A DNA stretch of 54,077 nt from Candidatus Uhrbacteria bacterium (GTDB taxonomy: Bacteria > Patescibacteriota > Patescibacteriia > UBA9934 > GWF2-40-263). A program made the translations under genes and the position numbers. Below the pieces are notes generated by a model. The model did no database searches. It was given only the letters and a program-made list of their open reading frames with translations, and was not told where the DNA came from. Below are positions 8,591 to 16,987 of this stretch, piece by piece (position 1 is the stretch's first letter; every line of letters starts with the position of its first letter). The stretch lies in contig JABITQ010000072.1 in assembly GCA_018700535.1 (NCBI GenBank), forward strand, positions 1-54,077, read 5' to 3'.

Positions 8591-8626
8591 AGACGCCACC
8601 CGGGAGTTACCAGGTGGCGCTTTTTC
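8591..8626 (-). terminator. Terminator of the two-gene orphan operon
   Basis: The stem CGCCACCCGG / CCAGGTGGCG (8594-8603 with 8610-8619) has one mismatch and a 6-nt loop. It is T-rich on both sides and lies 10 bases past the stop of the gene at 8636-9064. Confidence 0.75.
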
Positions 8627-8635
8627 GTTTTCGTT

Positions 8636-9064
8636 TCAGACTCGGTCTATGGAGGCAACGCCTTCGATTTGCCCGATTCGCTGAAAGAGTTCTCGGATAA
8701 GAGTTCGCTGTGTCTCTTCCGGAACATCGTCATCAAAGCTGATGGCGAGCGTTGCAGAAGGAGCGAGAATGTTCATCGACTCGATTTTGCCACAGAAGCC
8801 AGTGATATCCCTGACGAAATCTTCGTAGGAAATGTCGGCACCTTCGAGAATGTTCATCATCTCGGTCTGTTCCCAGATGCGTTCATTGAGCAATCGGTTC
8901 AGGCGTCGAATTTCAGTAGCTGGTCCACTGTACGTTTGTTCCAATGGCCGGAGCTTGAAACGACTGCCTCGCAGCAACAACTTCAGGGCTTCGAATTCTT
9001 CGATGACTGGCCTGGTGGAAAAGGTGATCTGGAGTACTAGTAGATCAAGTTTGCGGGGTGACAT
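8636..9064 (-). CDS. Orphan protein, 142 aa
   Basis: Not recognised. It is a soluble, mostly helical acidic protein with no signal peptide or membrane segment. The middle (ATEIRRLNRLLNERIWEQTEM) looks like a charged helix pair. The C-terminal half could be an alpha/beta module (ATLAISFDDDVPEETQRTLI). A clear AGGAG lies 5 nt before the ATG, unlike host core genes. It is the second gene of a two-gene minus-strand unit, 34 bases after the gene at 9099-9710. G+C is above that of host genes. Confidence 0.6.
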   Translation of the reverse strand: MSPRKLDLLVLQITFSTRPVIEEFEALKLLLRGSRFKLRPLEQTYSGPATEIRRLNRLLNERIWEQTEMMNILEGADISYEDFVRDITGFCGKIESMNILAPSATLAISFDDDVPEETQRTLIRELFQRIGQIEGVASIDRV

Positions 9065-9098
9065 GCATTCTCCTATGGGGGGTGTTGATTGTTTGCTC

Positions 9099-9710
9099 TT
9101 AGAGTCTTTGGTTGTCCATCTCAGAGAGGATGACCTTCAGCATTTTGGCATCTTCACTTCTGTGTCGTGAGCGCTCCATCTTGCTTTGAGCGGCTTGCAA
9201 TCCAACCCTGAGCGCAATGACAGCATCGCGATTTTTTTCCATTCTGAGCTGAGGTGTCATGTAGCGAACCCATCCTCGGACCCCTCCGCCTGCGCCGCGG
9301 ATGTGATCGAGGAGAGAGAAGAACATGAACGCACCTTCATAGACCTGGCTCGGTGCTTCACTTACCATCAGGTTCATCTGAAGGCTGGCGGATAGCGCGT
9401 GGTCCAGCGGCATCATCTCACGTTCCGGAAAGTTCCCAGAGTACTTGAAGATCGCGTTGATGACCGTTGTGCTCGGATCAAGATTGAGCATGGCTCGCCC
9501 AACTCTTGCCGTCTCGGACAAGAACCCGTTGGGAAGACCGGCCGCTTCTTCTTCGTCAGCCACCTCTCGAATGGCCTTCATACAGGCCGTGAGTTCGTCG
9601 AGATCTGTCACCCTCAGGTTGCTGAAGGTGGGCAGAGAGAGTCCTAATGTAATGAAAAGGGTTCGGACGTCTTCGTGGGTGGTAGGAAAACCTTTGTTGA
9701 AACGACGCAA
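9099..9710 (-). CDS. Orphan helical protein, about 203 aa
   Basis: Not recognised. It is predicted all-alpha and soluble, with amphipathic segments such as VTDLDELTACMKAIREVADE and a basic, charged C-terminus (KMERSRHRSEDAKML). The frame stays open up to a TTG at 9782, but that TTG is the start of the -35 hexamer TTGACA, so translation must begin downstream. I chose the TTG at 9710, which has GGAG 6 nt upstream; the overlapping ATG in another frame gives only a short peptide. It is first in an operon with the 142-aa orphan and sits between that island and dnaE. Confidence 0.55.
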   Translation of the reverse strand: MRRFNKGFPTTHEDVRTLFITLGLSLPTFSNLRVTDLDELTACMKAIREVADEEEAAGLPNGFLSETARVGRAMLNLDPSTTVINAIFKYSGNFPEREMMPLDHALSASLQMNLMVSEAPSQVYEGAFMFFSLLDHIRGAGGGVRGWVRYMTPQLRMEKNRDAVIALRVGLQAAQSKMERSRHRSEDAKMLKVILSEMDNQRL

Positions 9711-9753
9711 GACATGCTCCGGAAAGTTGCTAGGTCGCGGGTTGCGACAGGTG

Positions 9754-9782
9754 TTTCTACCATCAGGCAGGGTATTTGTCAA
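9754..9782 (-). promoter_or_regulatory. Promoter of two-gene orphan operon
   Basis: TTGACA (9782-9777), a 17-nt spacer and TAGAAA (9759-9754) on the minus strand. It fits the TTGACA-N16/17-TAG class shared by other orphan genes here. Confidence 0.55.
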
Positions 9783-9889
9783 TGGTTTGGGGTGCCTGTC
9801 TCCCTGGTGGAAAACTAAATATTTATCCCCAAAAACCTTGATAACTTTGCCTTTGCTGGAAGGCTTATAGCGTGTAAGCTCTGCTTACT

Positions 9890-12800
9890 ATGTCCAAGTT
9901 TGTTCACCTTCATTCCCATTCCCATTACTCGCTTCTTGAGGGGCTTCCTAAGACGAAGGAGTTTTTGAAGCACGTAAAGGATTTGGGGCAAGATACTGTT
10001 GCACTTACGGACAACGGAACGCTCTATGGTGTAATCGACTTTTACCAGAAAGCCCAGAAGGAGGGTATCAAGCTTATTATCGGTTGTGACTTTTATGTTG
10101 CACGCCATGGTCGTCTTTTAAAACGTGCACGCGTCGATAACAAGCCTCATCGGCTCGTCTGTCTTGCAGAAAACCTTGAGGGGGACATGAACCTTATCAA
10201 GCTTTCCTCCGTCGGATTTTTGGAGGGGTTTTATTACAAACCTCGTATCGACAAAGAGTTGCTGCGTGAACATACAAAAGGAATCATTGCGTTGTCAGGT
10301 GGGTACTTGGGTGAGATTGACGAGTTGATCAAATTGAAAAAGATTGATGAAGCAGAGGAGGTGATTAAGGGGTATGTCGAAATGTTTGGTGAGGGGAACT
10401 TCTTTTTGGAGTTGGTAGATCGCCCTGAGATTGCAGAGCAGGAGGCGACGAATGCGCAGCTTATCGCGCTTGGAAAAAAGTTGAACGTTCCTGTTGTTGC
10501 AACCAAGAATACATTTTATCTCAAGCCGGGCGACGTGGAGGCTTGGAAGATTTTGAATTGTATTAAGGGTGGTAGAACGCTCGAGCATTTTAATCGCATC
10601 AACCAGTTTGATTACGATGCGTCGATGGTGACAGGTGAGTACATGGAGGAGCGGTTTGCTGATGTACCAGAGGCGATTGAGAACACGCGGAAGATTGCGG
10701 ACAGATGCAATGTTGAGCTTGAGCTTGGAAAGTGGAACTTTCCAAAGTTTGAAATTCCTGAGGGGCAGACCTTTCTTAAGGAGCTAACAAAGCAGGCGTT
10801 TGCGAAGTTGGAAGAGAAGAAGGGTCGTGAGCTTACAGAGGTTGAGGCAGGTCGATTAAACTACGAGCTCGATATTATTGAGCAAAAAGGATTTTGTCCG
10901 TACTTTTTGATTGTGTCCGACTTTATTAACTGGGCGCGTGAAAAAGGGATCATGACCACGACGCGTGGATCTGCGGCTGGGTCACTCGTTGGGTATTCGA
11001 TTGGAATTTCTTCAGTTGATCCTTTGTATTACGAACTTCCGTTTGAACGTTTCTTAAACCCTGAGCGTCCATCTGCACCTGACGTTGATGCTGACTTTGC
11101 TGACAACCGTCGCGATGAGGTGCTTGATTATGTGCGCGAAAAATATGGTCACGACCAAGTGGCTCAGATCTGTACCTTTGGATCCATGCTTGCCAGAGGT
11201 TCGGTTAGAGATGTTGGTCGTGCGCTTGGGTTTGAGTACGGCATGATCGACGAGATTGCCAAGGTGATCCCGATGGGGTCGCAGGGGTTTGCGATGACGC
11301 TCGACCGCGCGCTTGAGGAGTCACCGGATTTGAAGAAAAAATACAACGTCGACGCAAACGTTCGTCGTGTTGTCGACCTTGCGCGCCAGCTAGAGGGGTG
11401 CGCACGTCACGTCTCTATTCATGCGGCTGGAACAGTTATTTCTCCAACGGCACTGACAGACTTTACGCCACTGCAAATTGATACACGTGAAGGAAAGATT
11501 ATCTCGCAGTACGAGATGAAGTCGGTTGAGTCTGCAGGACTCGTCAAGATGGACTTTCTTGGTATCCGCAACCTGTCAATTTTGGGAGACGCGGTTCATT
11601 TAGTAAAGAAAACAAAAGGGGATGTTATTGATGTTGAGGAAATCCCGACAGATGACAAAAAGACATTTGAGCTTTTGGCTGCCGGGAACACGATGGGGGT
11701 CTTTCAGCTTTCAGGTGATGGGATGACGAAGTACTTGATGGACCTGAAGCCGGTGCGTATTGAGGACATCATGGCGATGGTTGCCTTGTATCGCCCTGGG
11801 CCGATGGAGGTGATCCCGCAATTTATTGAGCGTCGATTTGATCCAAAGAAGGTTCGGTTCCTCGACCCTAGAATGAAAGAGTTTTTGCAGAAGTCTTATG
11901 GACTTTTGGTTTATCAGGATGACGTGATGCTTACCGCGATCCATATGGCGGGGTACTCGTGGCTTGAGGCGGACAAGTTGCGTAAAGCCATGGGAAAGAA
12001 AATTCCTGAGGAGATGGCGAAGCAGAAGATTAAGTTGCTCGATGGGTTTGTTGAACATGGTGTAAAAAAGTCGCTTGCGCAAAAGTTGTGGAAGCAGATT
12101 GAGCCGTTTGCGGCGTATGGGTTTAACAAAGCTCATGCGGCGAGTTATGGAATGGTTGCGTACCAGACGGCGTTCATGAAGGCGAACTATCCAGCTGAGT
12201 ACATGACCGCGCTGATGACCGCTGAGAGCGGAGACCTTGAGAAGATTGCGGAGGCTGTGTCTGAGTGTGCGCGCATGGGGATTGAAGTGCTGCCACCAGA
12301 TATTAACGAGTCGCTAAAAGACTTTACTTACCTTAACGACAACCAAATTCGTTTTGGTCTTTTGGTGATCAAAAACTTGGGAGGGGAGGTGATTGAGACG
12401 ATTATTGCTGAGCGCGAAAAGAATGGTGAATTTAAAGACCTCGGTGATTTTGCTGGACGTGTGTCGCACAGAGCGTTCAATAAGAAATCTCTTGAAGCAC
12501 TAACAAAGGTGGGTGCGCTTGAGCGTTTTGGTGAGCGTAAAAAACTGTTGACCAGCATGGATCGTGTATTGATGCACAACAAAAACATGCAGCGCGAGAA
12601 GGCGACGAATCAGCAATCTTTGTTTGCTGCCGCACCGCAAGTGATGGATCAAGACATTGCGCTTCGTGATTGCGAGCCAGCGACGACGCGTGAGCTGTTG
12701 ATGTGGGAGAAAGAGCTGTTGGGGTTGTTTGTGTCTGCTCATCCTTATGATGAAGTTGTTGAGAAACTAGGGAAGCATCTAACGGATTGCGCTGATGTGC

Positions 12801-13396
12801 CTACAAAATCTGAGGGGGCGTTTGTGCGTGTTGGGGGTGTGGTGACATCTGTGAAAGAAATTATTACAAAGAAAGGCGACCCGATGGCGTTCATGGGGAT
12901 TCAGGATTTAACAGGGACACAAGAAGTGATTGTGTTTCCACGAACGTATAAGACAACTAAAGAAGTGTTGCTTGAGGATTCGATTCTACTCGTTTCTGCC
13001 AAGGTTTCTAAGCGTGATGGTGAAGAAGCAAAGCTGATTGCGAACTCATTTGTGGTTGTTGGTGAGGGGGAAGTGGATGGTGTGGCGCACATGCTCGAGG
13101 TTGGGCAATGGGTAGCGTCTACCGAGCGACGATCTGCTGCTGCGGAATACGCACAGGAGAGTACGCCAAGTCGAGGGGCGCTCTCGATCGCACTCAAAGG
13201 AAAACCGACGCCTGAGATGGTCGAAAAGTTGCGTGCGATTTTTCGTGAGGCACCTGGGCCAAAGCCTGTGTGTTTGATGGTGGAGTCTGGTGGGAAGATG
13301 CGAAAGATTGAGACAGACTATACGGTTGGTGCAACAGACTCAGTAGTGGATGCAATTGCGCAGATTGTGGGGAGGCAGAATGTGAAGGTGGAGTAG
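9890..13396 (+). CDS. dnaE: DNA polymerase III alpha subunit
   Basis: The replicative polymerase. Its 1168 residues follow the DnaE order: an N-terminal PHP domain (HLHSHSHYSLLEG at about 6-18), a C-family palm with the aspartates in PDVDADFADNRRDE (about 402-415) and SAGLVKMDFLG (about 544-554), thumb and fingers, a helix-hairpin-helix region, and an OB fold (about 980-1060, VRVGGVVTSVKEII). In the PHP domain the usual TDHG is TDNG (about 41-44), so a metal ligand is lost and proofreading by this domain is unlikely. No intein is present. There is no Shine-Dalgarno site; TTGCTG-N16-TAAGCT ends 9 nt before the ATG. Confidence 0.96.
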   Translation: MSKFVHLHSHSHYSLLEGLPKTKEFLKHVKDLGQDTVALTDNGTLYGVIDFYQKAQKEGIKLIIGCDFYVARHGRLLKRARVDNKPHRLVCLAENLEGDMNLIKLSSVGFLEGFYYKPRIDKELLREHTKGIIALSGGYLGEIDELIKLKKIDEAEEVIKGYVEMFGEGNFFLELVDRPEIAEQEATNAQLIALGKKLNVPVVATKNTFYLKPGDVEAWKILNCIKGGRTLEHFNRINQFDYDASMVTGEYMEERFADVPEAIENTRKIADRCNVELELGKWNFPKFEIPEGQTFLKELTKQAFAKLEEKKGRELTEVEAGRLNYELDIIEQKGFCPYFLIVSDFINWAREKGIMTTTRGSAAGSLVGYSIGISSVDPLYYELPFERFLNPERPSAPDVDADFADNRRDEVLDYVREKYGHDQVAQICTFGSMLARGSVRDVGRALGFEYGMIDEIAKVIPMGSQGFAMTLDRALEESPDLKKKYNVDANVRRVVDLARQLEGCARHVSIHAAGTVISPTALTDFTPLQIDTREGKIISQYEMKSVESAGLVKMDFLGIRNLSILGDAVHLVKKTKGDVIDVEEIPTDDKKTFELLAAGNTMGVFQLSGDGMTKYLMDLKPVRIEDIMAMVALYRPGPMEVIPQFIERRFDPKKVRFLDPRMKEFLQKSYGLLVYQDDVMLTAIHMAGYSWLEADKLRKAMGKKIPEEMAKQKIKLLDGFVEHGVKKSLAQKLWKQIEPFAAYGFNKAHAASYGMVAYQTAFMKANYPAEYMTALMTAESGDLEKIAEAVSECARMGIEVLPPDINESLKDFTYLNDNQIRFGLLVIKNLGGEVIETIIAEREKNGEFKDLGDFAGRVSHRAFNKKSLEALTKVGALERFGERKKLLTSMDRVLMHNKNMQREKATNQQSLFAAAPQVMDQDIALRDCEPATTRELLMWEKELLGLFVSAHPYDEVVEKLGKHLTDCADVPTKSEGAFVRVGGVVTSVKEIITKKGDPMAFMGIQDLTGTQEVIVFPRTYKTTKEVLLEDSILLVSAKVSKRDGEEAKLIANSFVVVGEGEVDGVAHMLEVGQWVASTERRSAAAEYAQESTPSRGALSIALKGKPTPEMVEKLRAIFREAPGPKPVCLMVESGGKMRKIETDYTVGATDSVVDAIAQIVGRQNVKVE

Positions 13397-13463
13397 GGTG
13401 GAGTTTGTGTTTTTTAAATTGTGTAGTTTTCCATACAAACAAGTTTTTTTTATATTAATACCA

Positions 13464-13491
13464 TTGACAAAACTATGCCCTAGCTTAGTCT
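13464..13491 (+). promoter_or_regulatory. Promoter of candidate structured RNA
   Basis: TTGACA (13464-13469), a 16-nt spacer and TAGTCT (13486-13491). The structured element begins 4-5 bases downstream. Confidence 0.45.
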
Positions 13492-13495
13492 CACC

Positions 13496-13571
13496 GAAGA
13501 TAACCTCAGTGGTTTCAGGGTGAGGATCGGAGAAATTCCCTACACGCAAAGCCTCACCAATCCGCATCTTC
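13496..13571 (+). ncRNA. Candidate three-way-junction RNA element
   Basis: Nested perfect helices fit a three-way junction. The outer helix is GAAGAT (13496-13501) with ATCTTC (13566-13571). One arm is AACC / GGTT (13502-13505 with 13511-13514). The second arm is the 7-bp GGTGAGG / CCTCACC (13519-13525 with 13552-13558), with an inner GGA-GAAAT-TCC and the single strand ACGCAAAG. It lies in the gap between dnaE and an anchored protein, behind a promoter-like TTGACA. It could be a leader element of the gene at 13642 or a separate RNA. The minus strand is open across it (start 13603) but has no Shine-Dalgarno site and runs into dnaE. Confidence 0.4.
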
Positions 13572-13641
13572 AAATGCAGGTTGGAGCGCTCTTTGATTTC
13601 CATGTCTGTTTTTTCGTTGTATAATAAACGTAAGTAATATT

Positions 13642-14898
13642 ATGTCTCCAAAAAAGAAAACAACAACGAAGAAACGCGTGCCGGTTAAGAAGCGTGTTGC
13701 TGCGCCAAAGCGCAAGGCTGTGCCGAAGAAAACGGCTAAGGCAAGCTCTACAAAAAAGGCTGCGGTGCCAAAGCATGATTCGACGACTGTGCCTCTTGTG
13801 ATGTATCGACGCATTGCTGTTGGGTTTGTTGTGATCGTTGCGTTTGCGCTTATGAGCGTTTTGTACCTTGCAACGATGCAGGCTGTTGTTCATGTTGATG
13901 CGGTTGAGACGGTTATAGAAAGTGAATATATTATTTCTGCGGTTGAGGTGGCGACAAGTGAGACAGATGTGCCTGCTGAGATTTTTAATGGGACGCTTGG
14001 CAAAACAGTTGAGGTTGCTCCGACTGGAGATGGGTCTGTTGAAATTGATGCGGTTGCTACAGGGCAGTTGTCTATTCATAACAACATGACGTTTGCACAG
14101 CCTTTGGTTGCAACAACGCGGTTCTTATCTGCTGATGGTGTGCTGTTTAGATTAAGCAATCAGGTGAATGTTCCTGCTGGGGGCACAGTTGATGCTGAAG
14201 TTTATGCTGATGTTGAGGGTGCAAGTGGAAACATTGCCGCAACACACTTTACGATTCCTGGATTGAGCGCGGCCAAGCAAGAGCTTGTGTACGCAGATAG
14301 TACAGAAGCGTTTGTTGGCGGAACAATCACGCGTGCGGTTGTTTCTGAGGCAGAGATGGAGTCAGCAGCTGATACGCTTTCTGGTGAGTTGTTGCAGGAC
14401 GCAATGTCCATGTTCCGCGAGGAGGCAACGGCTGGGTATGATGGCGAGCTGTTTGATGTGAATATTCAGGAGAAGTCATTTAGTATTGAGCCAAATACAG
14501 AGGCAGATGGATACGAGGTCACAATGACCATTGAGATTGGTGCTGTGTTCTACAATACAGAGGTGCTTGAGAATTTAGTTGTGCGCAAGTTGTACGAAGG
14601 GCTTGGGCAAGGGCAGGAGTTTGTTGATACTGGGTTGGGTGATTTAGAAATTTCAATTGAAAGCTACAGCGATGAAGACGGTGAGGCATCGTTGTTGACA
14701 TCTCTTAAGGGTAGAGCTATTACATCTCGTGCGAGTGACGCATTGTCTGTTGAGCGTTTTGTTGGGCTTAGTGGTGATGAGGTGAGTAGTCTGCTTGTGG
14801 GCGAAGGTGTTGCAGAGAATGTTTGGGTAGAGTTTTTCCCATTTTGGGTAAACAGTATTCCTCAGCTTAAAGACCATATTTACATTGAGATCGAGTAG
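13642..14898 (+). CDS. Membrane-anchored baseplate-J-like surface protein, 418 aa
   Basis: A very basic Lys/Ala/Pro-rich cytoplasmic N-terminus (residues 1-45) precedes one membrane helix (about 56-76, IAVGFVVIVAFALMSVLYLA), so most of the protein lies outside. The outer part has beta-rich segments with GQLSIHNN, VNVPAGGTVDAEVYAD and GASGNIAATHFTIPG, a pattern typical of baseplate J / Ig-like modules found in cell-surface proteins of this phylum. The family assignment is by pattern only. A TATAAT (13620-13625) lies 16 nt before the ATG. It may act in cell-envelope or host-contact structures; that is inference. Confidence 0.65.
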   Translation: MSPKKKTTTKKRVPVKKRVAAPKRKAVPKKTAKASSTKKAAVPKHDSTTVPLVMYRRIAVGFVVIVAFALMSVLYLATMQAVVHVDAVETVIESEYIISAVEVATSETDVPAEIFNGTLGKTVEVAPTGDGSVEIDAVATGQLSIHNNMTFAQPLVATTRFLSADGVLFRLSNQVNVPAGGTVDAEVYADVEGASGNIAATHFTIPGLSAAKQELVYADSTEAFVGGTITRAVVSEAEMESAADTLSGELLQDAMSMFREEATAGYDGELFDVNIQEKSFSIEPNTEADGYEVTMTIEIGAVFYNTEVLENLVVRKLYEGLGQGQEFVDTGLGDLEISIESYSDEDGEASLLTSLKGRAITSRASDALSVERFVGLSGDEVSSLLVGEGVAENVWVEFFPFWVNSIPQLKDHIYIEIE

Positions 14899-14901
14899 GT
14901 C

Positions 14902-14930
14902 TTGACGGTAACAGCAGACCACGATATCGT
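14902..14930 (+). promoter_or_regulatory. Promoter of thrS T-box transcript
   Basis: TTGACG (14902-14907), a 17-nt spacer and TATCGT (14925-14930). Transcription would start near 14937, just before the T-box stem I. Confidence 0.5.
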
Positions 14931-14936
14931 TTTTGT

Positions 14937-15165
14937 ATCGCAGTGATAAAAGACATGTTTGCGCATAACTGAATTGTAAGAGAGGAAAAGCCTTGGCTGA
15001 AAGCTTTTCTCGATTCAAGTGCCAGGTACTACTTTTTGAGCGAACCAGTCCTGGAGTGGGCATAAAGTAAGAGGGTTGTGTGTTGAGAAATGCGCGCAAT
15101 CAATTCGGGTGGAACCACCGCATCAGACGCGGTCCCGAGGCTGCACAGAAATGTGGAGCTTTTTT
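14937..15165 (+). promoter_or_regulatory. T-box riboswitch upstream of thrS
   Basis: A tRNA-sensing leader. The antiterminator has the T-box sequence TGGAACC (15110-15116) as a bulge between GGG and ACCGC, which pair with GCGGT (15129-15133) and CCC. Stem I has GAATTG / CGATTC (14971-14976 with 15011-15016), a basal AAAAG / CTTTT (14948-14952 with 15032-15036) and the distal AGAGAG-type region (from 14980). ACTACT at 15028-15033 offers a threonine codon (ACT) next to the basal helix and is the likely specifier. A terminator follows. Uncharged tRNA-Thr should favour read-through into thrS. Confidence 0.8.
15138..15165 (+). terminator. T-box terminator hairpin
   Basis: The stem AGGCT-x-CACA / TGTG-x-AGCT(T) closes on a GAAA loop (15148-15151) and is followed by a run of T. 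It lies between the antiterminator and the thrS start. Confidence 0.7.
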
Positions 15166-15180
15166 GATAATAAAAACTAT

Positions 15181-16977
15181 ATGGAAAACAACAATCTACA
15201 CGCAATGCGCCACACTGCTGCGCACGTACTCGCAGCTGCTGCTGAGCGACTTTATCCTGGTGTGAAACTAGGAGTTGGACCTGTCATCGACAATGGGTTC
15301 TTTTATGACATTCAGTTTCCTGAGCCTATTGGTGAGGATGCACTGAAGCTTCTTACAAAGGAGATGTACAAGATTATTAAGGAAGGGCACGACATGGTGC
15401 GTGAGGAGATGAGTATTGATGAAGCGATTAAGTTTTTTGGTGACAAGGGACAAGATTTTAAGGTCGACCTGCTTAACGACTTAAAAACAAAGGGGACAAC
15501 AAAGCTTAATGCAGATGAGTTGCAGGAGGTTGATGCTGAGCATCCGGATGTTGCGACTGTGTACAAGACTGGTGACTTTGTTGATTTGTGTCGCGGTCCT
15601 CATGTGGCGAACACAAAAGAGGTTGGAGTGTTTAAGCTTTGGAAGCTTGCGGGTGCGTACTGGCGTGGAAAGGAGGAGAATGCGCAGCTGCAACGCGTGT
15701 ACGGACTTTGTTTTGAAACGAAGGAAGATTTGAAGGCGTACCAGACCATGCTTGAAGAGGCGAAGAAGCGTGATCATCGCAAACTTGGAAAAGAGCTCGA
15801 CTTGTTTGTGTTCTCAGAATTGGTTGGTCCAGGGTTGCCATTGTGGACACCAAAGGGAACCATGCTCCGCAACACACTCGACGATTTTGTTTGGAATCTG
15901 CGATCTGACAGAGGATATGAGAAGGTGGAGATTCCTCACATTACAAAAAAAGAATTGTACGAAAAGAGTGGTCACTGGGATAAGTTTAAAGATGACTTGT
16001 TTAAGATCGAGACACGTGAAGGGCACATTTTTGCGATGAAGCCGATGAACTGTCCGCATCACACACAAATTTTTGATCGCAAGATGCATAGCTACCGCGA
16101 CATGCCACAACGTTTTGCGAACACCACAATGGTGTATCGCGATGAGCAGTCAGGTGAGCTCCATGGGCTTAGTCGCGTGCGATCTATTACGCAAGATGAT
16201 GCGCATGTCTTTTGCCGACATGGTCAGGTGAAAGAAGAGATGCTTAAGATTTGGGATATTATTGAAACATTTTATAAAGGATGTGGATTCCCAGAGCTTC
16301 GTGTGCGTTTGTCGTTGCATGACCCAAGTGCACCTGAGAAGTATCTTGGAACTCCTGAAATGTGGAAGGATGCTGAGGATGCACTTCGTAATCTTGTGAA
16401 AGAGCGTGGTGTTGAGGCAAAGGAAGAAGTTGGTGAAGCTGCGTTTTATGGACCGAAGATTGATTTTGTTACCAAAGATTCAATTGGACGTGAGTGGCAG
16501 GTGGCAACGATCCAGCTCGACATGAACATGCCAGAGCGATTTGATTTGAACTGTATTAATGAAGATGGTGAAGAAGAGCGTGTTGTGATGATCCATGCTG
16601 CGATCATGGGGGCGATCGAGCGCTTTATGTCGAATCTTATCGAGCACACTGCCGGGGCATTCCCATTTTGGATGGCTCCTGTGCAAATCAAAGTCGTGTC
16701 TGTAAGCGAAGGGTTTAACGATTTTGCAGTAGAGGTTCAAGGTAAATTACAAGCTGCTGGCATACGCGTCGAGTTAGATATCACAGACGAAAACGTAGGA
16801 AAAAAGATCCGTACCGCAGCAAAGCAAAAGATCCCATGGACGATTGTTGTTGGATCAAAAGAGGTGGAGGGAGGAGATTATAATGTAAACGTATTTGGAC
16901 AGGAAGAAGATGTGACGGTGCCAGCTGGTGAGTTGGTTGCACGCGCTATTAAGGAGTCTCAATTTCCCAATTCTTAA
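15181..16977 (+). CDS. thrS: Threonyl-tRNA synthetase, TGS-less form
   Basis: A class II synthetase for tRNA-Thr. The chosen ATG (15181) follows the T-box terminator. Upstream in-frame ATGs at 15076 and 15151 lie inside the T-box and are rejected. The protein (598 aa) begins directly with the editing domain (HTAAHVLAAAAERLYPG), so the N-terminal TGS domain of the longer form is missing. The catalytic core has motif 2 around YRDEQSGELHGLSRVRSITQ and the zinc ligands in MNCPHH (Cys) and later His residues. The C-terminal anticodon-binding domain starts near PVQIKVVSVSEGF. No Shine-Dalgarno site is present. Confidence 0.95.
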   Translation: MENNNLHAMRHTAAHVLAAAAERLYPGVKLGVGPVIDNGFFYDIQFPEPIGEDALKLLTKEMYKIIKEGHDMVREEMSIDEAIKFFGDKGQDFKVDLLNDLKTKGTTKLNADELQEVDAEHPDVATVYKTGDFVDLCRGPHVANTKEVGVFKLWKLAGAYWRGKEENAQLQRVYGLCFETKEDLKAYQTMLEEAKKRDHRKLGKELDLFVFSELVGPGLPLWTPKGTMLRNTLDDFVWNLRSDRGYEKVEIPHITKKELYEKSGHWDKFKDDLFKIETREGHIFAMKPMNCPHHTQIFDRKMHSYRDMPQRFANTTMVYRDEQSGELHGLSRVRSITQDDAHVFCRHGQVKEEMLKIWDIIETFYKGCGFPELRVRLSLHDPSAPEKYLGTPEMWKDAEDALRNLVKERGVEAKEEVGEAAFYGPKIDFVTKDSIGREWQVATIQLDMNMPERFDLNCINEDGEEERVVMIHAAIMGAIERFMSNLIEHTAGAFPFWMAPVQIKVVSVSEGFNDFAVEVQGKLQAAGIRVELDITDENVGKKIRTAAKQKIPWTIVVGSKEVEGGDYNVNVFGQEEDVTVPAGELVARAIKESQFPNS

Positions 16978-16987
16978 TTCCTCTCCC

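Noticed and set aside
9711..9782. TTG at 9782 as start of the orphan
   Set aside because: The TTG is the first half of the -35 TTGACA with a fitting -10 inside the supposed coding part.
13496..13571. c-di-GMP-I (GEMM) riboswitch
   Set aside because: The string ACGCAAAGCC matches, but the second helix with its tetraloop receptor and the GGTAGC-type part are missing.
13340..13603. An 87-codon minus-strand frame between dnaE and the surface protein
   Set aside because: The first 45 residues look protein-like, but there is no Shine-Dalgarno site, the rest is low quality and it runs into dnaE. I prefer an RNA element, without certainty.
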